Part shown: piece by piece, positions 24,166-32,977 of the stretch
Layout of the letters: every line of letters begins with the position of its first letter
Position numbering within the stretch: position 1 is the stretch's first letter
Assembly: GCF_900168115.1 (NCBI RefSeq)
Contig: NZ_FUZC01000002.1
Location: 62,001-126,000, forward strand
DNA from: Salegentibacter salinarum
Lineage (GTDB): Bacteria > Bacteroidota > Bacteroidia > Flavobacteriales > Flavobacteriaceae
Direction: 5' to 3'
Length of the DNA stretch: 64,000 bases
The notes under the pieces: generated by a model
Told to the model about the DNA's origin: nothing
What the model saw: only the letters and a program-made list of their open reading frames with translations
Database searches by the model: none
Position numbers and translations under genes: made by a program

Positions 24166-25590
24166 ATGATGAAAAGGATACCATTTTTAATATTGCTTTT
24201 TACTTTTATTTTTCAGTTTAGCAATGCCCAGGAAATAGAACTTCCACTTGGTAAAATTGTAGATTCTATTCCAACTGCAGATACCACGGCGAGCAGTTTT
24301 GCTTTATATCTGCCAAAAAATTTTAATGAAAAGGAAAAATGGCCGGTAATTTTCGTTTTTGATCACGAGGGCAGGGGGAGAGCAACCACCCAGCTTTTTA
24401 GAACAGTGGCGGAAGAACAGTCTTATATAATTGCTTCATCCAATTTGAATTTAAAAGACGATTCTTTAAAAAATAATCTGAATAAAATAGGTCCGTTTAT
24501 AAATCAGGTAGACGGTATGTTGCCTATAGATCGGGAACAGGTTTATGTTGCCGGCCTTTCAGCGGGAGGACAATTAGCTACGGCACTGCCTTTTCTTTAC
24601 AATAATATTTCCGGGGTGTTGGCGGTAGAAAATGCCTGGATAAATACCGAATATTTAAATACCAACAATAAGTTTATATTTAGCGCAGTGGCCTGCGATA
24701 GTAATAATTCAATGTTTGTCTTAGAGGAAATTGAAAATTATCTTGACAGTAAAAAGTTTCCGACTGAATTAAATTTTTATACCTGTGAAGAAGTTGTAGA
24801 ATGGCCAGATGCCGATATTGTTAGAAATGCTGTGGCCGGGTTTACACTTAATGCGATGAATGAAGGAAAGAGGACTAAAGATATAGAATTAGTAAAAGAA
24901 CTTTTTGATGCTGAAGTAGAATATGCCGAAGTTTTAAGACGTACCCGAAATTACTATCAGGCTTTTGAAAAACTAAAGCAAATAGAAGATAAGTATGATG
25001 ATTTTGAGATAGATGTAGATTTACGCTATCAAATAAGGAATATTAGAAGAAATAAAGCCTTTAAACAGCAGAGACGGGATTACCGGAATGTAGCAGCATC
25101 AGAAGAAGCTAAACAGGAAGAATATTTGTACTATATGGAAACCGATGTGGTGACGTCAAACTTTGAAAATGTAGGGTGGTGGGCTTCCCAGGTGGAGGAA
25201 TTAAAAGAAAACGAAGAAAAATTTAGTGGTCCCAAACAAAAAATGGCCAGCAGGCTCCAGGGTTTTCTTGATAATTTAAGTAAGAATTATTACGATAGCT
25301 ATGTGGATTCACAGGCTACGCCGCGGTCTAAAGTTTTTGTGAGCGTGCTTAGAACTATATTTGACAGGGAAGATCCTGCGGCTTATTTAAATATCATTAA
25401 AATTGCCGGCCATGATGGCGATCACGAAACCGCCCTTTTATATCTTGAAGATTTACTGAAAACCGGATTTGACGATATGGAAGCTTTATATGATATAGAA
25501 GGTATTTTAGATCTTAAAGTAAGTGAAGCTTATAACGAGAAAATCAGGGAATACCTGGGAGAAGCAAAATATTATAAAGCTGAAGGTTAA
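24166..25590 (+). CDS. Exported alpha/beta-hydrolase-like protein with helical C-terminal half
   Basis: 474 aa with a signal peptide ending in SNAQ. Residues about 40-220 look like an alpha/beta hydrolase of the esterase/dienelactone hydrolase type: FALYLPKNF, WPVIFVFDHEGRG, VAGLSAGGQLATALPF. GLSAGG fits the GxSxG nucleophile elbow. The catalytic acid and histidine are not obvious, and the last 240 residues are charged helices resembling TPR-like repeats (NYYQAFEKLKQIEDKYDDF, ETALLYLEDLLKTGFDDM). Catalytic activity is therefore uncertain. It is a single gene after the terminator at 24086. Confidence 0.6.
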   Translation: MMKRIPFLILLFTFIFQFSNAQEIELPLGKIVDSIPTADTTASSFALYLPKNFNEKEKWPVIFVFDHEGRGRATTQLFRTVAEEQSYIIASSNLNLKDDSLKNNLNKIGPFINQVDGMLPIDREQVYVAGLSAGGQLATALPFLYNNISGVLAVENAWINTEYLNTNNKFIFSAVACDSNNSMFVLEEIENYLDSKKFPTELNFYTCEEVVEWPDADIVRNAVAGFTLNAMNEGKRTKDIELVKELFDAEVEYAEVLRRTRNYYQAFEKLKQIEDKYDDFEIDVDLRYQIRNIRRNKAFKQQRRDYRNVAASEEAKQEEYLYYMETDVVTSNFENVGWWASQVEELKENEEKFSGPKQKMASRLQGFLDNLSKNYYDSYVDSQATPRSKVFVSVLRTIFDREDPAAYLNIIKIAGHDGDHETALLYLEDLLKTGFDDMEALYDIEGILDLKVSEAYNEKIREYLGEAKYYKAEG

Positions 25591-25803
25591 AAAGAATAAA
25601 ATAATTTGAAGTGAAACTTATTAATTGCGAAACCACCAACTCCGGCGGACGGTATTCAGACTTAAGGATACCGGAGGGTGATTCCAATTTGTAAATCTTT
25701 TTATGGCATAATCCTTTCTATGCTTATAAGGTACTTAGTTCTCCGTTTCATAATCATTTAAAAATAGCCGTTTAAGACGGAGATAAAATTTCAAGTATCT
25801 GCT
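25591..25803. other. Convergent intergenic region, nothing identified
   Basis: A gap between two converging genes. It has a short GC-rich patch (CTCCGG ... ATACCGGAG, about 25640-25678) that can pair imperfectly. No reading frame or clear terminator is visible. Confidence 0.4.
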
Positions 25804-26919
25804 TTAAAAGGCGTAAATCGCAGCCAGAACAAAAGAGGAAAGATTATCGGTTCCTTCTAAATCAGAGTTTACAAAAACCGGCGATGCTGTATTAGAAACT
25901 TTATCTAATCGTAGCTCTGGTTTTATGGTTAAGCTTCCAACATTATAACTGCCGGTTAACGTGAAATCTATTGCTTCTGCATCTGCACCGTAAACTGGGC
26001 CGCCATCTTCTAATTCTTTAAAATATTCGGCTCTTAAACCAATTGCAAAACTATCAGAAGTTTGAATTTGTGGATATAGTGCAGCACCATAGAATCCTTC
26101 TCCATCTGTAGTATTGTAAGTGGTATTAAACCCTAAATAGAAAGCATCGCTAAAATCCCATCCTGTTGTTAAATCTATTTGAAAGGTAGCTTCGTCTGAA
26201 AGTGGCATTTGTTCACCATAAATCAGGTTTAAAAAAGCACTTCCTTCCCCGGTTGAATAGCCAAGTTGGCCTCCAAAAGAATATTTTCCGTAAGGATTAA
26301 ATTCTGTCCAATCTGTTGGATTCATTACAGCTAGCATTGCACTCCAATTATCATCAATGGTAAAATCGGCTCTTATTCCGGTATGGGAAAATGGGCCGTA
26401 AGAGAACATATATGATGTAGAATAATTGAAGTTGGCAGCCGGAGAAATTACCTCATAGCCCAGGAAAGTATTAAAATTACCCATCGTTAGAGTCACCGCG
26501 TCTGAAACATTCCAATACACATATAATTGGTTCACAATATTACTGGGTGCTGCTGAGGCAAAAACCGCATCTTCCCCACGCGGACCAAATACCAGGTCGG
26601 CTACAAATCCTACTTTTTCCCCTTCATACCCTAAAATTACATTGGCCATCCCAATGGCAAAACCGGGATCGTTTGCGAAAGAAGAAGCGGGTGCCTGCGG
26701 GGCTGCAATTATTTCACCCGCATCATTATATTCGTACTTATTTAATCCATTAAAATTAGTTCTAAAATAGGTGTCTACAGAGCCACTTATACTAAAATTT
26801 GACATAAAGCTTTCAACTTCAGTTGTTTCAGCTTCCTGAGCCTTTAGGCTAGAACTTAGTCCAAAGCATATCCCTATAAGGAATAATTTTTGGATATTTG
26901 CAATAGTAAATTTTTTCAT
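25804..26919 (-). CDS. Outer-membrane porin, BBP2-type, linked to ammonium transport
   Basis: 371 aa with a signal peptide (SSLKAQ). The body alternates hydrophobic and polar residues through many strands and ends in an aromatic residue (LAAIYAF), the usual OmpA/BamA-recognised end. Segments such as FSISGSVDTYFRTNF, FNTFLGYEVISP, FNYSTSYMFSYGPFSHTGIRADF match my memory of the putative beta-barrel porin 2 (OmpL-like) family. It is last in a minus-strand series glnK, amtB, porin, suggesting that it lets ammonium or a nitrogen compound across the outer membrane. The gap to amtB is 111 bp and includes a hairpin. Confidence 0.8.
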   Translation of the reverse strand: MKKFTIANIQKLFLIGICFGLSSSLKAQEAETTEVESFMSNFSISGSVDTYFRTNFNGLNKYEYNDAGEIIAAPQAPASSFANDPGFAIGMANVILGYEGEKVGFVADLVFGPRGEDAVFASAAPSNIVNQLYVYWNVSDAVTLTMGNFNTFLGYEVISPAANFNYSTSYMFSYGPFSHTGIRADFTIDDNWSAMLAVMNPTDWTEFNPYGKYSFGGQLGYSTGEGSAFLNLIYGEQMPLSDEATFQIDLTTGWDFSDAFYLGFNTTYNTTDGEGFYGAALYPQIQTSDSFAIGLRAEYFKELEDGGPVYGADAEAIDFTLTGSYNVGSLTIKPELRLDKVSNTASPVFVNSDLEGTDNLSSFVLAAIYAF

Positions 26920-26987
26920 AATAAAAAGTCTTGTTTAATGAGTTGAAATGTGTTGAGCAAAGCTTTATGAGAGGTTTACTTTTATAG

Positions 26988-27009
26988 GGAGCGCTCCGCC
27001 AAGCGCTCC
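26988..27009 (-). terminator. Hairpin between amtB and the porin gene
   Basis: Perfect 8-bp stem GGAGCGCT / AGCGCTCC with a 6-base loop and only a short T-rich stretch after it on the minus strand. It could be a weak terminator or an mRNA stabiliser letting part of the transcription reach the porin gene. Confidence 0.5.
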
Positions 27010-27030
27010 TTTCTTTATATAAAAATTAAT

Positions 27031-28272
27031 TTATCTTTCTTGAACTGTCCCAAATTCGGCATAGGCATCCATACCGTGCTCGTGAGCATCCAGGCCTTCA
27101 GTTTCCTCTTTTTCTTCCATTCTTAATCCCATTGTGGCTTTAATAATTGAAAGGATACCGAAAGCTGTAATACAACAGAAGGCACCAATTATCCCTACGC
27201 CCGCCAGCTGTATAAGTAGTTGATTAAAACCGGCCAAACTTCCAAAAATTCCTACCGCCAGAGTTCCCCAAATACCACAAGCAAGGTGAACAGCCACGGC
27301 ACCAACAGGATCATCTAATTTAAGTTTTTCAACCAGGGCAACACCTAACACAATAACTCCACCGGCAACAAGGCCAATAAGTACGGCGTCTAATGGAGAC
27401 ATAAGGTCTGCTCCTGCAGTAATACCTACAAGCCCTCCTAATATTCCGTTTAGGAACATGGTAAGATCATAGTTTTTATAAGCGATTGTTGAGACCACGA
27501 AGGCGGAAATTCCACCGGCTGCGGCAGCAAGACAGGTTGTTACCAATGTAATAGAAGTCAAAGAAGGATCGGCTGAAAGTACAGAACCACCATTAAAACC
27601 AAACCAGCCTAACCAAAGAATAAATACTCCCGCAGTGGCCAGAGGAATATTATGGCCGGGAATTGCGTGGGATTGTCCGTCTTTACCAAATTTTCCTAAA
27701 CGAGCTCCCAACAAATAAATAGCTATTAAAGCTGCCCAACCTCCTACAGAATGAACAAGGGTAGAACCTGCAAAATCGTAAAAGCCAAGTCCGTCTAAGA
27801 ACCCGCCGCCCCATTTCCAGGATCCAACAATAGGGTAAACAATTGTGATATATATCACAGAAAATAGCATAAAACTTCCCAGTTTAATCCGTTCCGCAAC
27901 TGCTCCAGAAACTATTGTAGCTGCAGTAGCCGCAAACATTCCCTGGAAAAGAAAATCTGTCCAGTAAGTATAGCCTTCGTTATAAGCTAAGTCTAAAGAA
28001 CCGTCCGCCACTGGAGCGCTTAATCCAAAAAGGTCGAAGAAATAATCAGGAATAATTCCGGCAATAAAAGAACCGGGGTACATTAGGTTGAATCCTATAA
28101 TAGCATAGGTAAGTAGCCCGGCGCAAATTATAAATACGTTTTTAAATAGGATGTTAATGGCGTTTTTTTGCCTGGTAAGCCCAACTTCAAGCAGGGAGAA
28201 ACCCAGGTGCATAAAAAACACCAGCGCGGTGCACACCATCATCCAAACATTATTAGTAGTAAGTAATTCCAT
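27031..28272 (-). CDS. amtB: Ammonium transporter
   Basis: 413 aa with about 11 transmembrane helices. It imports ammonium/ammonia across the inner membrane as a trimer. Family segments: the NNVWMMVCTALVFFMHLGFSLLEVG start, GSFIAGI, DFAGSTLVHSVGGWAAL (conserved Asp and first pore His region), and the second His region in GAVAVHLACGIWG. It is 32 bp downstream of glnK in the same operon, the usual arrangement in which PII blocks the channel when nitrogen is plentiful. No signal peptide is obvious, so the first helix probably remains. Confidence 0.95.
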   Translation of the reverse strand: MELLTTNNVWMMVCTALVFFMHLGFSLLEVGLTRQKNAINILFKNVFIICAGLLTYAIIGFNLMYPGSFIAGIIPDYFFDLFGLSAPVADGSLDLAYNEGYTYWTDFLFQGMFAATAATIVSGAVAERIKLGSFMLFSVIYITIVYPIVGSWKWGGGFLDGLGFYDFAGSTLVHSVGGWAALIAIYLLGARLGKFGKDGQSHAIPGHNIPLATAGVFILWLGWFGFNGGSVLSADPSLTSITLVTTCLAAAAGGISAFVVSTIAYKNYDLTMFLNGILGGLVGITAGADLMSPLDAVLIGLVAGGVIVLGVALVEKLKLDDPVGAVAVHLACGIWGTLAVGIFGSLAGFNQLLIQLAGVGIIGAFCCITAFGILSIIKATMGLRMEEKEETEGLDAHEHGMDAYAEFGTVQER

Positions 28273-28304
28273 AAAAGTATTTTTTATAATGAGTTGATTA
28301 GTTT

Positions 28305-28643
28305 TTAAGAAAGCGAGTCGGTGCCTTTCTCTTTAGTTCTTATGCGATAGGCTTCTTCTACCGGAGAGACAAATATCTTCCCGTCACCAACAGAGCCTGT
28401 GTGTGCAGCTTTTAGAATGGTTGCAACGGTACTGTCAACATTTTCATCTGATACTACCAGTGAAATTTTTCGTCTCTGAATATCGCTGGTGCTATAAGAA
28501 ACTCCTCGATAAACATGACCTTGTTTTTCGTTACCTACCCCGGTAACATCCCAATAGCTAAAAAAATTAACTTCGGTCTCATGAAGTGCTTTCTTAACTT
28601 CATCAAACGTAGATTTTCTAATAATGGCTTCTATTTTTTTCAT
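28305..28643 (-). CDS. glnK: Nitrogen regulatory protein PII (GlnK type)
   Basis: A start at 28643 (MKKIEAIIRKSTFDEVKKAL) is chosen over one 22 codons earlier because the PII fold starts there, leaving 112 aa. The T-loop has GNEKQGHVYRGVSYS with the Tyr of the YRG motif (Tyr51 in E. coli) kept. The B-loop/C-terminal TGSVGDGKIFVSPVEEAYRIRT is standard, with the ATP and 2-oxoglutarate binding elements. Its position before amtB marks it as the partner that gates the ammonium channel. Confidence 0.93.
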   Translation of the reverse strand: MKKIEAIIRKSTFDEVKKALHETEVNFFSYWDVTGVGNEKQGHVYRGVSYSTSDIQRRKISLVVSDENVDSTVATILKAAHTGSVGDGKIFVSPVEEAYRIRTKEKGTDSLS

Positions 28644-28734
28644 AAAAACTTGATTTTGATGATGTAAATGTATAAAAATATCATAACACCCATTAAAAAA
28701 TAGGGTCATATGCTAAATAAATGTGAAATAAATA

Positions 28735-28766
28735 AAAACAACCCCTAAAATTTTAGGGGTTGTTTT
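28735..28766. terminator. Perfect 32-bp palindromic terminator after crcB
   Basis: AAAACAACCCCTAAAA and its exact complement TTTTAGGGGTTGTTTT meet without a spacer. It can work on both strands. Here it ends the minus-strand SRPBCC-crcB transcript and insulates glnK. Confidence 0.85.
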
Positions 28767-28812
28767 AAATTATATAGGTGTTTTGATTAGTTTCTAATTT
28801 TTTGACGAGGGA

Positions 28813-29187
28813 CTAGGTGAATTTTGAGAGAAAAAGACCTAAAAAGACAGCCAAAATTCCCAGAATAATGCTTCCGAAGGTGTAAAAGAAGAAATTTAGA
28901 TAATCTCCGGAACGTAAAAGCGCCTGATTTTCAAAAGCGAAACTCGAAAAGGTAGTAAAGCCGCCACAGAACCCAACGGCAAGGAATAATACAATATTAG
29001 ACGAGAAAAAATCTGATTTAGCTGCGATTCCAAGGATTATACCCAGAAGTAAGCTTCCGAGAATATTTACAGTGAAAGTACCAAAAGGAATAAATGCAGT
29101 TTCCAAATTTAAACTCTTACTGATGAGGTAGCGCAATACACTGCCAAGTCCGCCACCCAAAAAAATCAATAATAGTTGTTTAAGCAT
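28813..29187 (-). CDS. crcB: Fluoride channel CrcB/Fluc
   Basis: 124 aa with four transmembrane helices. Motifs are GGGLGSVLRYLIS (first helix), FGTFTVNILGSLLLG (the conserved N-x-x-G region) and GFCGGFTTFSSFAFE (central break and Phe box). Fluc proteins form antiparallel dual-topology dimers that expel fluoride. It begins 6 bp after the SRPBCC gene, so the two are one operon. I see no fluoride riboswitch before it, and no room for one. Confidence 0.94.
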   Translation of the reverse strand: MLKQLLLIFLGGGLGSVLRYLISKSLNLETAFIPFGTFTVNILGSLLLGIILGIAAKSDFFSSNIVLFLAVGFCGGFTTFSSFAFENQALLRSGDYLNFFFYTFGSIILGILAVFLGLFLSKFT

Positions 29188-29193
29188 ATTTGT

Positions 29194-30225
29194 TTATTTA
29201 ACCGGAATATAAAGATGCGTAATCCATTTTGCAGGGTTGGCCACTTTCTCTGGAGAAGTTAAATGCACTTCAAAATTTTTTGCTTCTTCAGCGATTTCAA
29301 GATCGTATTCTTCAATGTAGTTATAAGCAGTATCCCAGGCTTCTTTTAAATTTTTATAGTCTCCTTTCAAGGTAGTTTTTAGTACTTTCTGGTTCGGTAA
29401 AAATCCGGTTAAAATCTCACTTTCTGCAGGAGTAATTACTTCGCTTGGGGTGAATATTCCGGCGGAAAAAATTACGTTTCCAGAATTTTCATTCCATTCA
29501 TTATAAAGTACAAACGGATTTCCGCTTTTCTCAATTCCGTTTTCATCCATATAAGTAGAAACTTCAGAAAACATAGAAGACATTTTTTCATCTACCTGGC
29601 TTATTTTGCTGGCAGTAGTAGTGTACATATAATAACCGCCCCCGTGCTGAATAACTCCGTCTACATTAATAGCGTATTTATCCATTTTATTCAAGACAAC
29701 GCTTTCCATATTGTTAAGCCCGGTTTGGAATTTAGGACGCATCATTTCGGTAATACTTTCATCCTGAAAAGTAAAGGCCAGTTTTTCCATAAAACTTTGG
29801 TTTCCTTTTATTCCCCAGGTTACTTCAGTGCCATTTTCAATTTCTTTGAATTCCCAATAAACATCGCTGGTAGTTGTGCCAAATGGAGTTTTAAAACTAA
29901 TTTCCTGTTCAATTTCAGAATAAGGTTTAGCCGAAATAGTTCTTATCTCCCCATCGCCGGCGCCTTCACTTTTCCAGGAGTAAGAAGCATTATCACCGCT
30001 GGTTTTTTCTCCATATTCGATAATCATATCATCTGCTTCAGCCGACCATGGTTCCCAATTCTCCCAATTTTGAAATTCATTTACTTCCTGAAAAACCATT
30101 TCTACCGGTGCTGTAATTACTTGATTTTCTTCTACCTGGTAATCCCCATCTTTTGTAGCGATATAAATAGAGCCTGCAATTATTACAATAAGCAGTAGGA
30201 AGAATAAGTATTTTAGAATTTTCAT
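29194..30225 (-). CDS. Membrane-anchored SRPBCC + GyrI-like ligand-binding protein
   Basis: 343 aa. An N-terminal transmembrane helix (LKYLFFLLLIVIIAGSIYI) is followed by an SRPBCC/polyketide-cyclase domain (about 35-185: VITAPVEMVFQEVNEFQNWENW, WSAEADDM, WEFKEIENGTEVTW). A C-terminal GyrI-like/AraC effector-binding domain (about 195-343) ends ITHLYIPVK. Both folds bind small hydrophobic or cationic ligands. It should face the periplasm or cytosol as an anchored ligand binder; no substrate can be named. It is upstream of crcB in the same operon. Confidence 0.75.
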   Translation of the reverse strand: MKILKYLFFLLLIVIIAGSIYIATKDGDYQVEENQVITAPVEMVFQEVNEFQNWENWEPWSAEADDMIIEYGEKTSGDNASYSWKSEGAGDGEIRTISAKPYSEIEQEISFKTPFGTTTSDVYWEFKEIENGTEVTWGIKGNQSFMEKLAFTFQDESITEMMRPKFQTGLNNMESVVLNKMDKYAINVDGVIQHGGGYYMYTTTASKISQVDEKMSSMFSEVSTYMDENGIEKSGNPFVLYNEWNENSGNVIFSAGIFTPSEVITPAESEILTGFLPNQKVLKTTLKGDYKNLKEAWDTAYNYIEEYDLEIAEEAKNFEVHLTSPEKVANPAKWITHLYIPVK

Positions 30226-30293
30226 ATTGGTAGGTTTATAAGCGAAGATACTTAATTTAACATAATTAGTAACTTACTTTGAAAAGAAGCAAA

Positions 30294-30482
30294 CTACGGA
30301 TTTAAAAAGCCTTTCAGGATAAAAAGAAGGCCTATAAAGGCAAGAAATGCTACAAGAACCCAAAAACTTCCTTTATATTGTTTTCTGTGTAAAACGGTGT
30401 CTTTTTTATAACTAAATGCAATTATTATTATAAAAACAACCACAAATAAACCCGCAAAAATGAGTTGGCCGGTGCTAAACAT
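30294..30482 (-). CDS. Small two-helix membrane protein, unknown function
   Basis: 62 aa with two transmembrane segments (LIFAGLFVVVFIIIIAFSY and FWVLVAFLAFIGLLFILKG) joined by a basic loop (KKDTVLHRKQYKGS). I do not know a named family, although I recall similar short proteins in Flavobacteriaceae. It is monocistronic and divergent from the Gmad2-type lipoprotein gene. Confidence 0.6.
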   Translation of the reverse strand: MFSTGQLIFAGLFVVVFIIIIAFSYKKDTVLHRKQYKGSFWVLVAFLAFIGLLFILKGFLNP

Positions 30483-30662
30483 TTTATTTAATTTTATGCA
30501 AAGTTAAGGTTTTAGGCTTAACCTGTAATTGATTTTATGTGGGAAAAAGGCAAGGTTGTAAAAGGCTCAAATTATTGTAAGCCCGATATAATGAAAGTAC
30601 TCAAAAGTTGAATTTATAAATTTTAAACTAAAGCTGTTGAACTTAATTTAAAACCGAAAAAT

Positions 30663-31691
30663 ATGAAAATTTCGTTGCTTTCTATTTTATTATTACTCGG
30701 AACTTTTGGTTGTAAAAATAATCCAGAGACCGCTGAAACTTCCAGAGACCCCAAACAGTTGGATACTACAAAAACCACCAATGAAGTTCAAAAATATGTT
30801 GATAGTACCTGGAATTTTGCCCTTGAATATCCTTCAAATTTTAAAGTTTCCGAAGGCGAATTACCGGGAAACAGCAGTGTGATAAATGTTTATCCAAAGA
30901 ACACTGAAATTACTGAACCGCTCTCTATTCACGAAGAACCCGATATAGCCTACATCGCTTTTTTACCTAAAGGCTTTGGCGTAGATGGGCCTTCAGGCAG
31001 ACAGAAATCTATAAATGAATGGGAATCGAACCTGGATCTATCTTTTAATATCAATAAAAACGATTCCCGGGTCTACCTTTTAGAAAACGGTAAAGCCTGG
31101 GCTTATTTTTTGAAATTTTACCAGCCTCCGGAAAAATGGGATAAATACGGTGGTATTTATTTGCATTATCAAATTGAGAATTTTAAGGCTACCTGTATTT
31201 CATCTGAAGGGGAATCAAAACCTATGCAAGAATGCGATCCGCTGGCTGAAGATGAAGTGCGTCTTTCGGGAGAAATTAACGAGGAAACTAAGATGCAACT
31301 GGATAAAATTATGAGTTCTCTTTATTTTTTTAGAGAAAATGCTGAAGAGCGTACCGAACTTTCAGATCTTATAAATGTTGAAAAACCTTCGGCACATGAG
31401 CTCATTAATTCTCCTTTAAAAATTTCTGGTAAAGCTCGTGGAAATTGGTTTTTTGAAGCCGAAGCTCCCGTAAAGTTAGTCGATGGAAACTATAAAATTT
31501 TGACTAAAACTTCAATAAAAGCAAACGGGGAATGGATGACCAGCGATTTTGTTCCGTTTTCTACGGAATTATCTTTCGAGAAGATTCCGGAAGATGAAAA
31601 AGGATATTTGATCTTTGAAAAGTCAAATGCTTCAGGAAAACCTGAATTGGATAGAAAACTAACACTTCCCGTGCGTTTTCGTGAGGAATAA
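30663..31691 (+). CDS. Lipoprotein with C-terminal Gmad2 Ig-like domain
   Basis: 342 aa. Lipobox TFGC, Cys17. The central part (about 45-220) is an unassigned globular domain starting YVDSTWNFALEYPSNFKVSEG, which resembles PsbP-like or stress-response lipoprotein segments. Residues about 238-342 form an immunoglobulin-like Gmad2 domain (VEKPSAHELINSPLKISGKA, WFFEAEAPVKLVDG, LPVRFREE), known from spore-germination and surface proteins. It is a predicted envelope lipoprotein of unknown role, followed by a pair of hairpins. Confidence 0.65.
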   Translation: MKISLLSILLLLGTFGCKNNPETAETSRDPKQLDTTKTTNEVQKYVDSTWNFALEYPSNFKVSEGELPGNSSVINVYPKNTEITEPLSIHEEPDIAYIAFLPKGFGVDGPSGRQKSINEWESNLDLSFNINKNDSRVYLLENGKAWAYFLKFYQPPEKWDKYGGIYLHYQIENFKATCISSEGESKPMQECDPLAEDEVRLSGEINEETKMQLDKIMSSLYFFRENAEERTELSDLINVEKPSAHELINSPLKISGKARGNWFFEAEAPVKLVDGNYKILTKTSIKANGEWMTSDFVPFSTELSFEKIPEDEKGYLIFEKSNASGKPELDRKLTLPVRFREE

Positions 31692-31698
31692 AATTACG

Positions 31699-31720
31699 CT
31701 AACCTGAACCTGTTTCAGGT
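31699..31720 (+). repeat. Small palindrome after the Gmad2 lipoprotein gene
   Basis: AACCTGAA-CCTG-TTTCAGGTT type stem, a short relative of the TGAACCTGTTTCAG palindromes found at 49471-49566. Confidence 0.4.
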
Positions 31721-31751
31721 TCTAATTTGAAAAAAAGTCAGACTTCCTAAA

Positions 31752-31789
31752 AAACCTCACAGTTTCTATATCTGTGAGGTTTAATTTTT
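31752..31789. terminator. Terminator of the AACCTCACAG family
   Basis: Stem AAACCTCACAG / CTGTGAGGTTT with a 9-base loop followed by AATTTTTA on the + strand. On the minus strand AAGTCTGAC follows the stem with no T-tract. The same stem is present at 49590-49623 and a variant at 60803-60829, so it is a repeated terminator motif. Confidence 0.75.
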
Positions 31790-31806
31790 ATAAAAATCAG
31801 GAAAAA

Positions 31807-32874
31807 CTATTTCACCTGGTATCTCCAACCGTGCTTATCTTCAGCCTGGTTGTATTGAATTTTCATTAAGCGATCTTTAAAAGATTTCCCGTAGGAATTT
31901 TCCATTTTTGGAAGCTCAAATTTTTCATTTTTATATCCAAATCCGGCAATAGGATTGATTACCGTTGCAGTACCTGAACCAAAGATCTCTTTGAGCTCAC
32001 CTTCCCTGGCAGCTTCAACGATTTCAGAAACCGGCACTCTTCTAATTTCAACTTCAATATTCATGTCTTTTGCAAGATCTATCACACTTTTTCTCGTAAC
32101 TCCGTCAAGGATTCTGTCACTGGTAGGAGCGGTAATGAGCTTATCGCCAATTCTAAAGAAAATATTCATTGTTCCGGCTTCTTCCAGGTAATCGTGCGTA
32201 TTGGCATCGGTCCAGATTATTTGCTGGAAACCAGCTTCTTTTGCAAGATTGGTAGGGTAGAATTGCGCGGCATAGTTGCCGGCAGCTTTGGCAGCTCCCA
32301 CACCCCCGTCGGCAGCACGGCTGTATTTTTCTGAAAATTGAACCCTTACTTCACCGCTGTAGTACGCCTGGGCAGGAGAACAAATAATCATAAATTTATA
32401 TTTGGTTGAAGGATTGGCAGAAACACATTCTTCGGTAGCAATTACGAACGGACGAATGTAAAGCGAGTTGCCATAACCTTTTTTAATCCAGTCTTTTTCT
32501 AGTTTTAGTAATTCCTCTAATCCGTTGAAGAAAAATTCTTTTGGAAATTCAGGAATTGCCAACCTCGCGCTAGATTTATTAATTCTTTTGTGGTTTTCTT
32601 CCGGTCTAAAAAGCCAGATCTGGTCGTTTTCGTCTTTATAGGCTTTCATTCCTTCAAAAACGGCCTGGCCATAATGAAATACTTTAGCCGATGGATCTAG
32701 TTGAATAGGTCCATAAGGGGTAATTTTAGGATTTTGCCACTGGCCATTTACATAATCACACACAAACATATGATCGGTGAAAATTTCGCCAAAAACCAGT
32801 TTGTCAAAATTTACTTCTTCAATTTTAGATTTTTGGACTTTATTAATTTCGAGCTGGTCAGTATCGTATTTCAT
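31807..32874 (-). CDS. ilvE: Branched-chain amino acid aminotransferase
   Basis: PLP-dependent transamination between branched-chain amino acids and their 2-oxo acids. The ATG at 32874 (MKYDTDQLEI) is preferred to one 7 codons upstream, giving 355 aa. The catalytic Lys lies in GAAKAAGNYAAQ. The fold-type IV segments FHYGQAVFEGMKAYK, RPFVIATEE, DYLEEAGTMNIFF and GSGTATVINPI are clear and place it with the eukaryote-like (type II) BCAT group. It is transcribed alone. Confidence 0.94.
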   Translation of the reverse strand: MKYDTDQLEINKVQKSKIEEVNFDKLVFGEIFTDHMFVCDYVNGQWQNPKITPYGPIQLDPSAKVFHYGQAVFEGMKAYKDENDQIWLFRPEENHKRINKSSARLAIPEFPKEFFFNGLEELLKLEKDWIKKGYGNSLYIRPFVIATEECVSANPSTKYKFMIICSPAQAYYSGEVRVQFSEKYSRAADGGVGAAKAAGNYAAQFYPTNLAKEAGFQQIIWTDANTHDYLEEAGTMNIFFRIGDKLITAPTSDRILDGVTRKSVIDLAKDMNIEVEIRRVPVSEIVEAAREGELKEIFGSGTATVINPIAGFGYKNEKFELPKMENSYGKSFKDRLMKIQYNQAEDKHGWRYQVK

Positions 32875-32977
32875 TATCATAAGTTTAGTTAACAAATTTA
32901 CCTAAATTAAAACAGAATCAAAATCTAAAGTTTTGGTAAATTTGACTCCTTGCAATGTTTTAACTAAAAATAATAAA

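Noticed and set aside
29188-29193. Fluoride riboswitch before crcB
   Set aside because: crcB starts 6 bp after the upstream gene, so there is no room, and nothing resembling the motif is seen.
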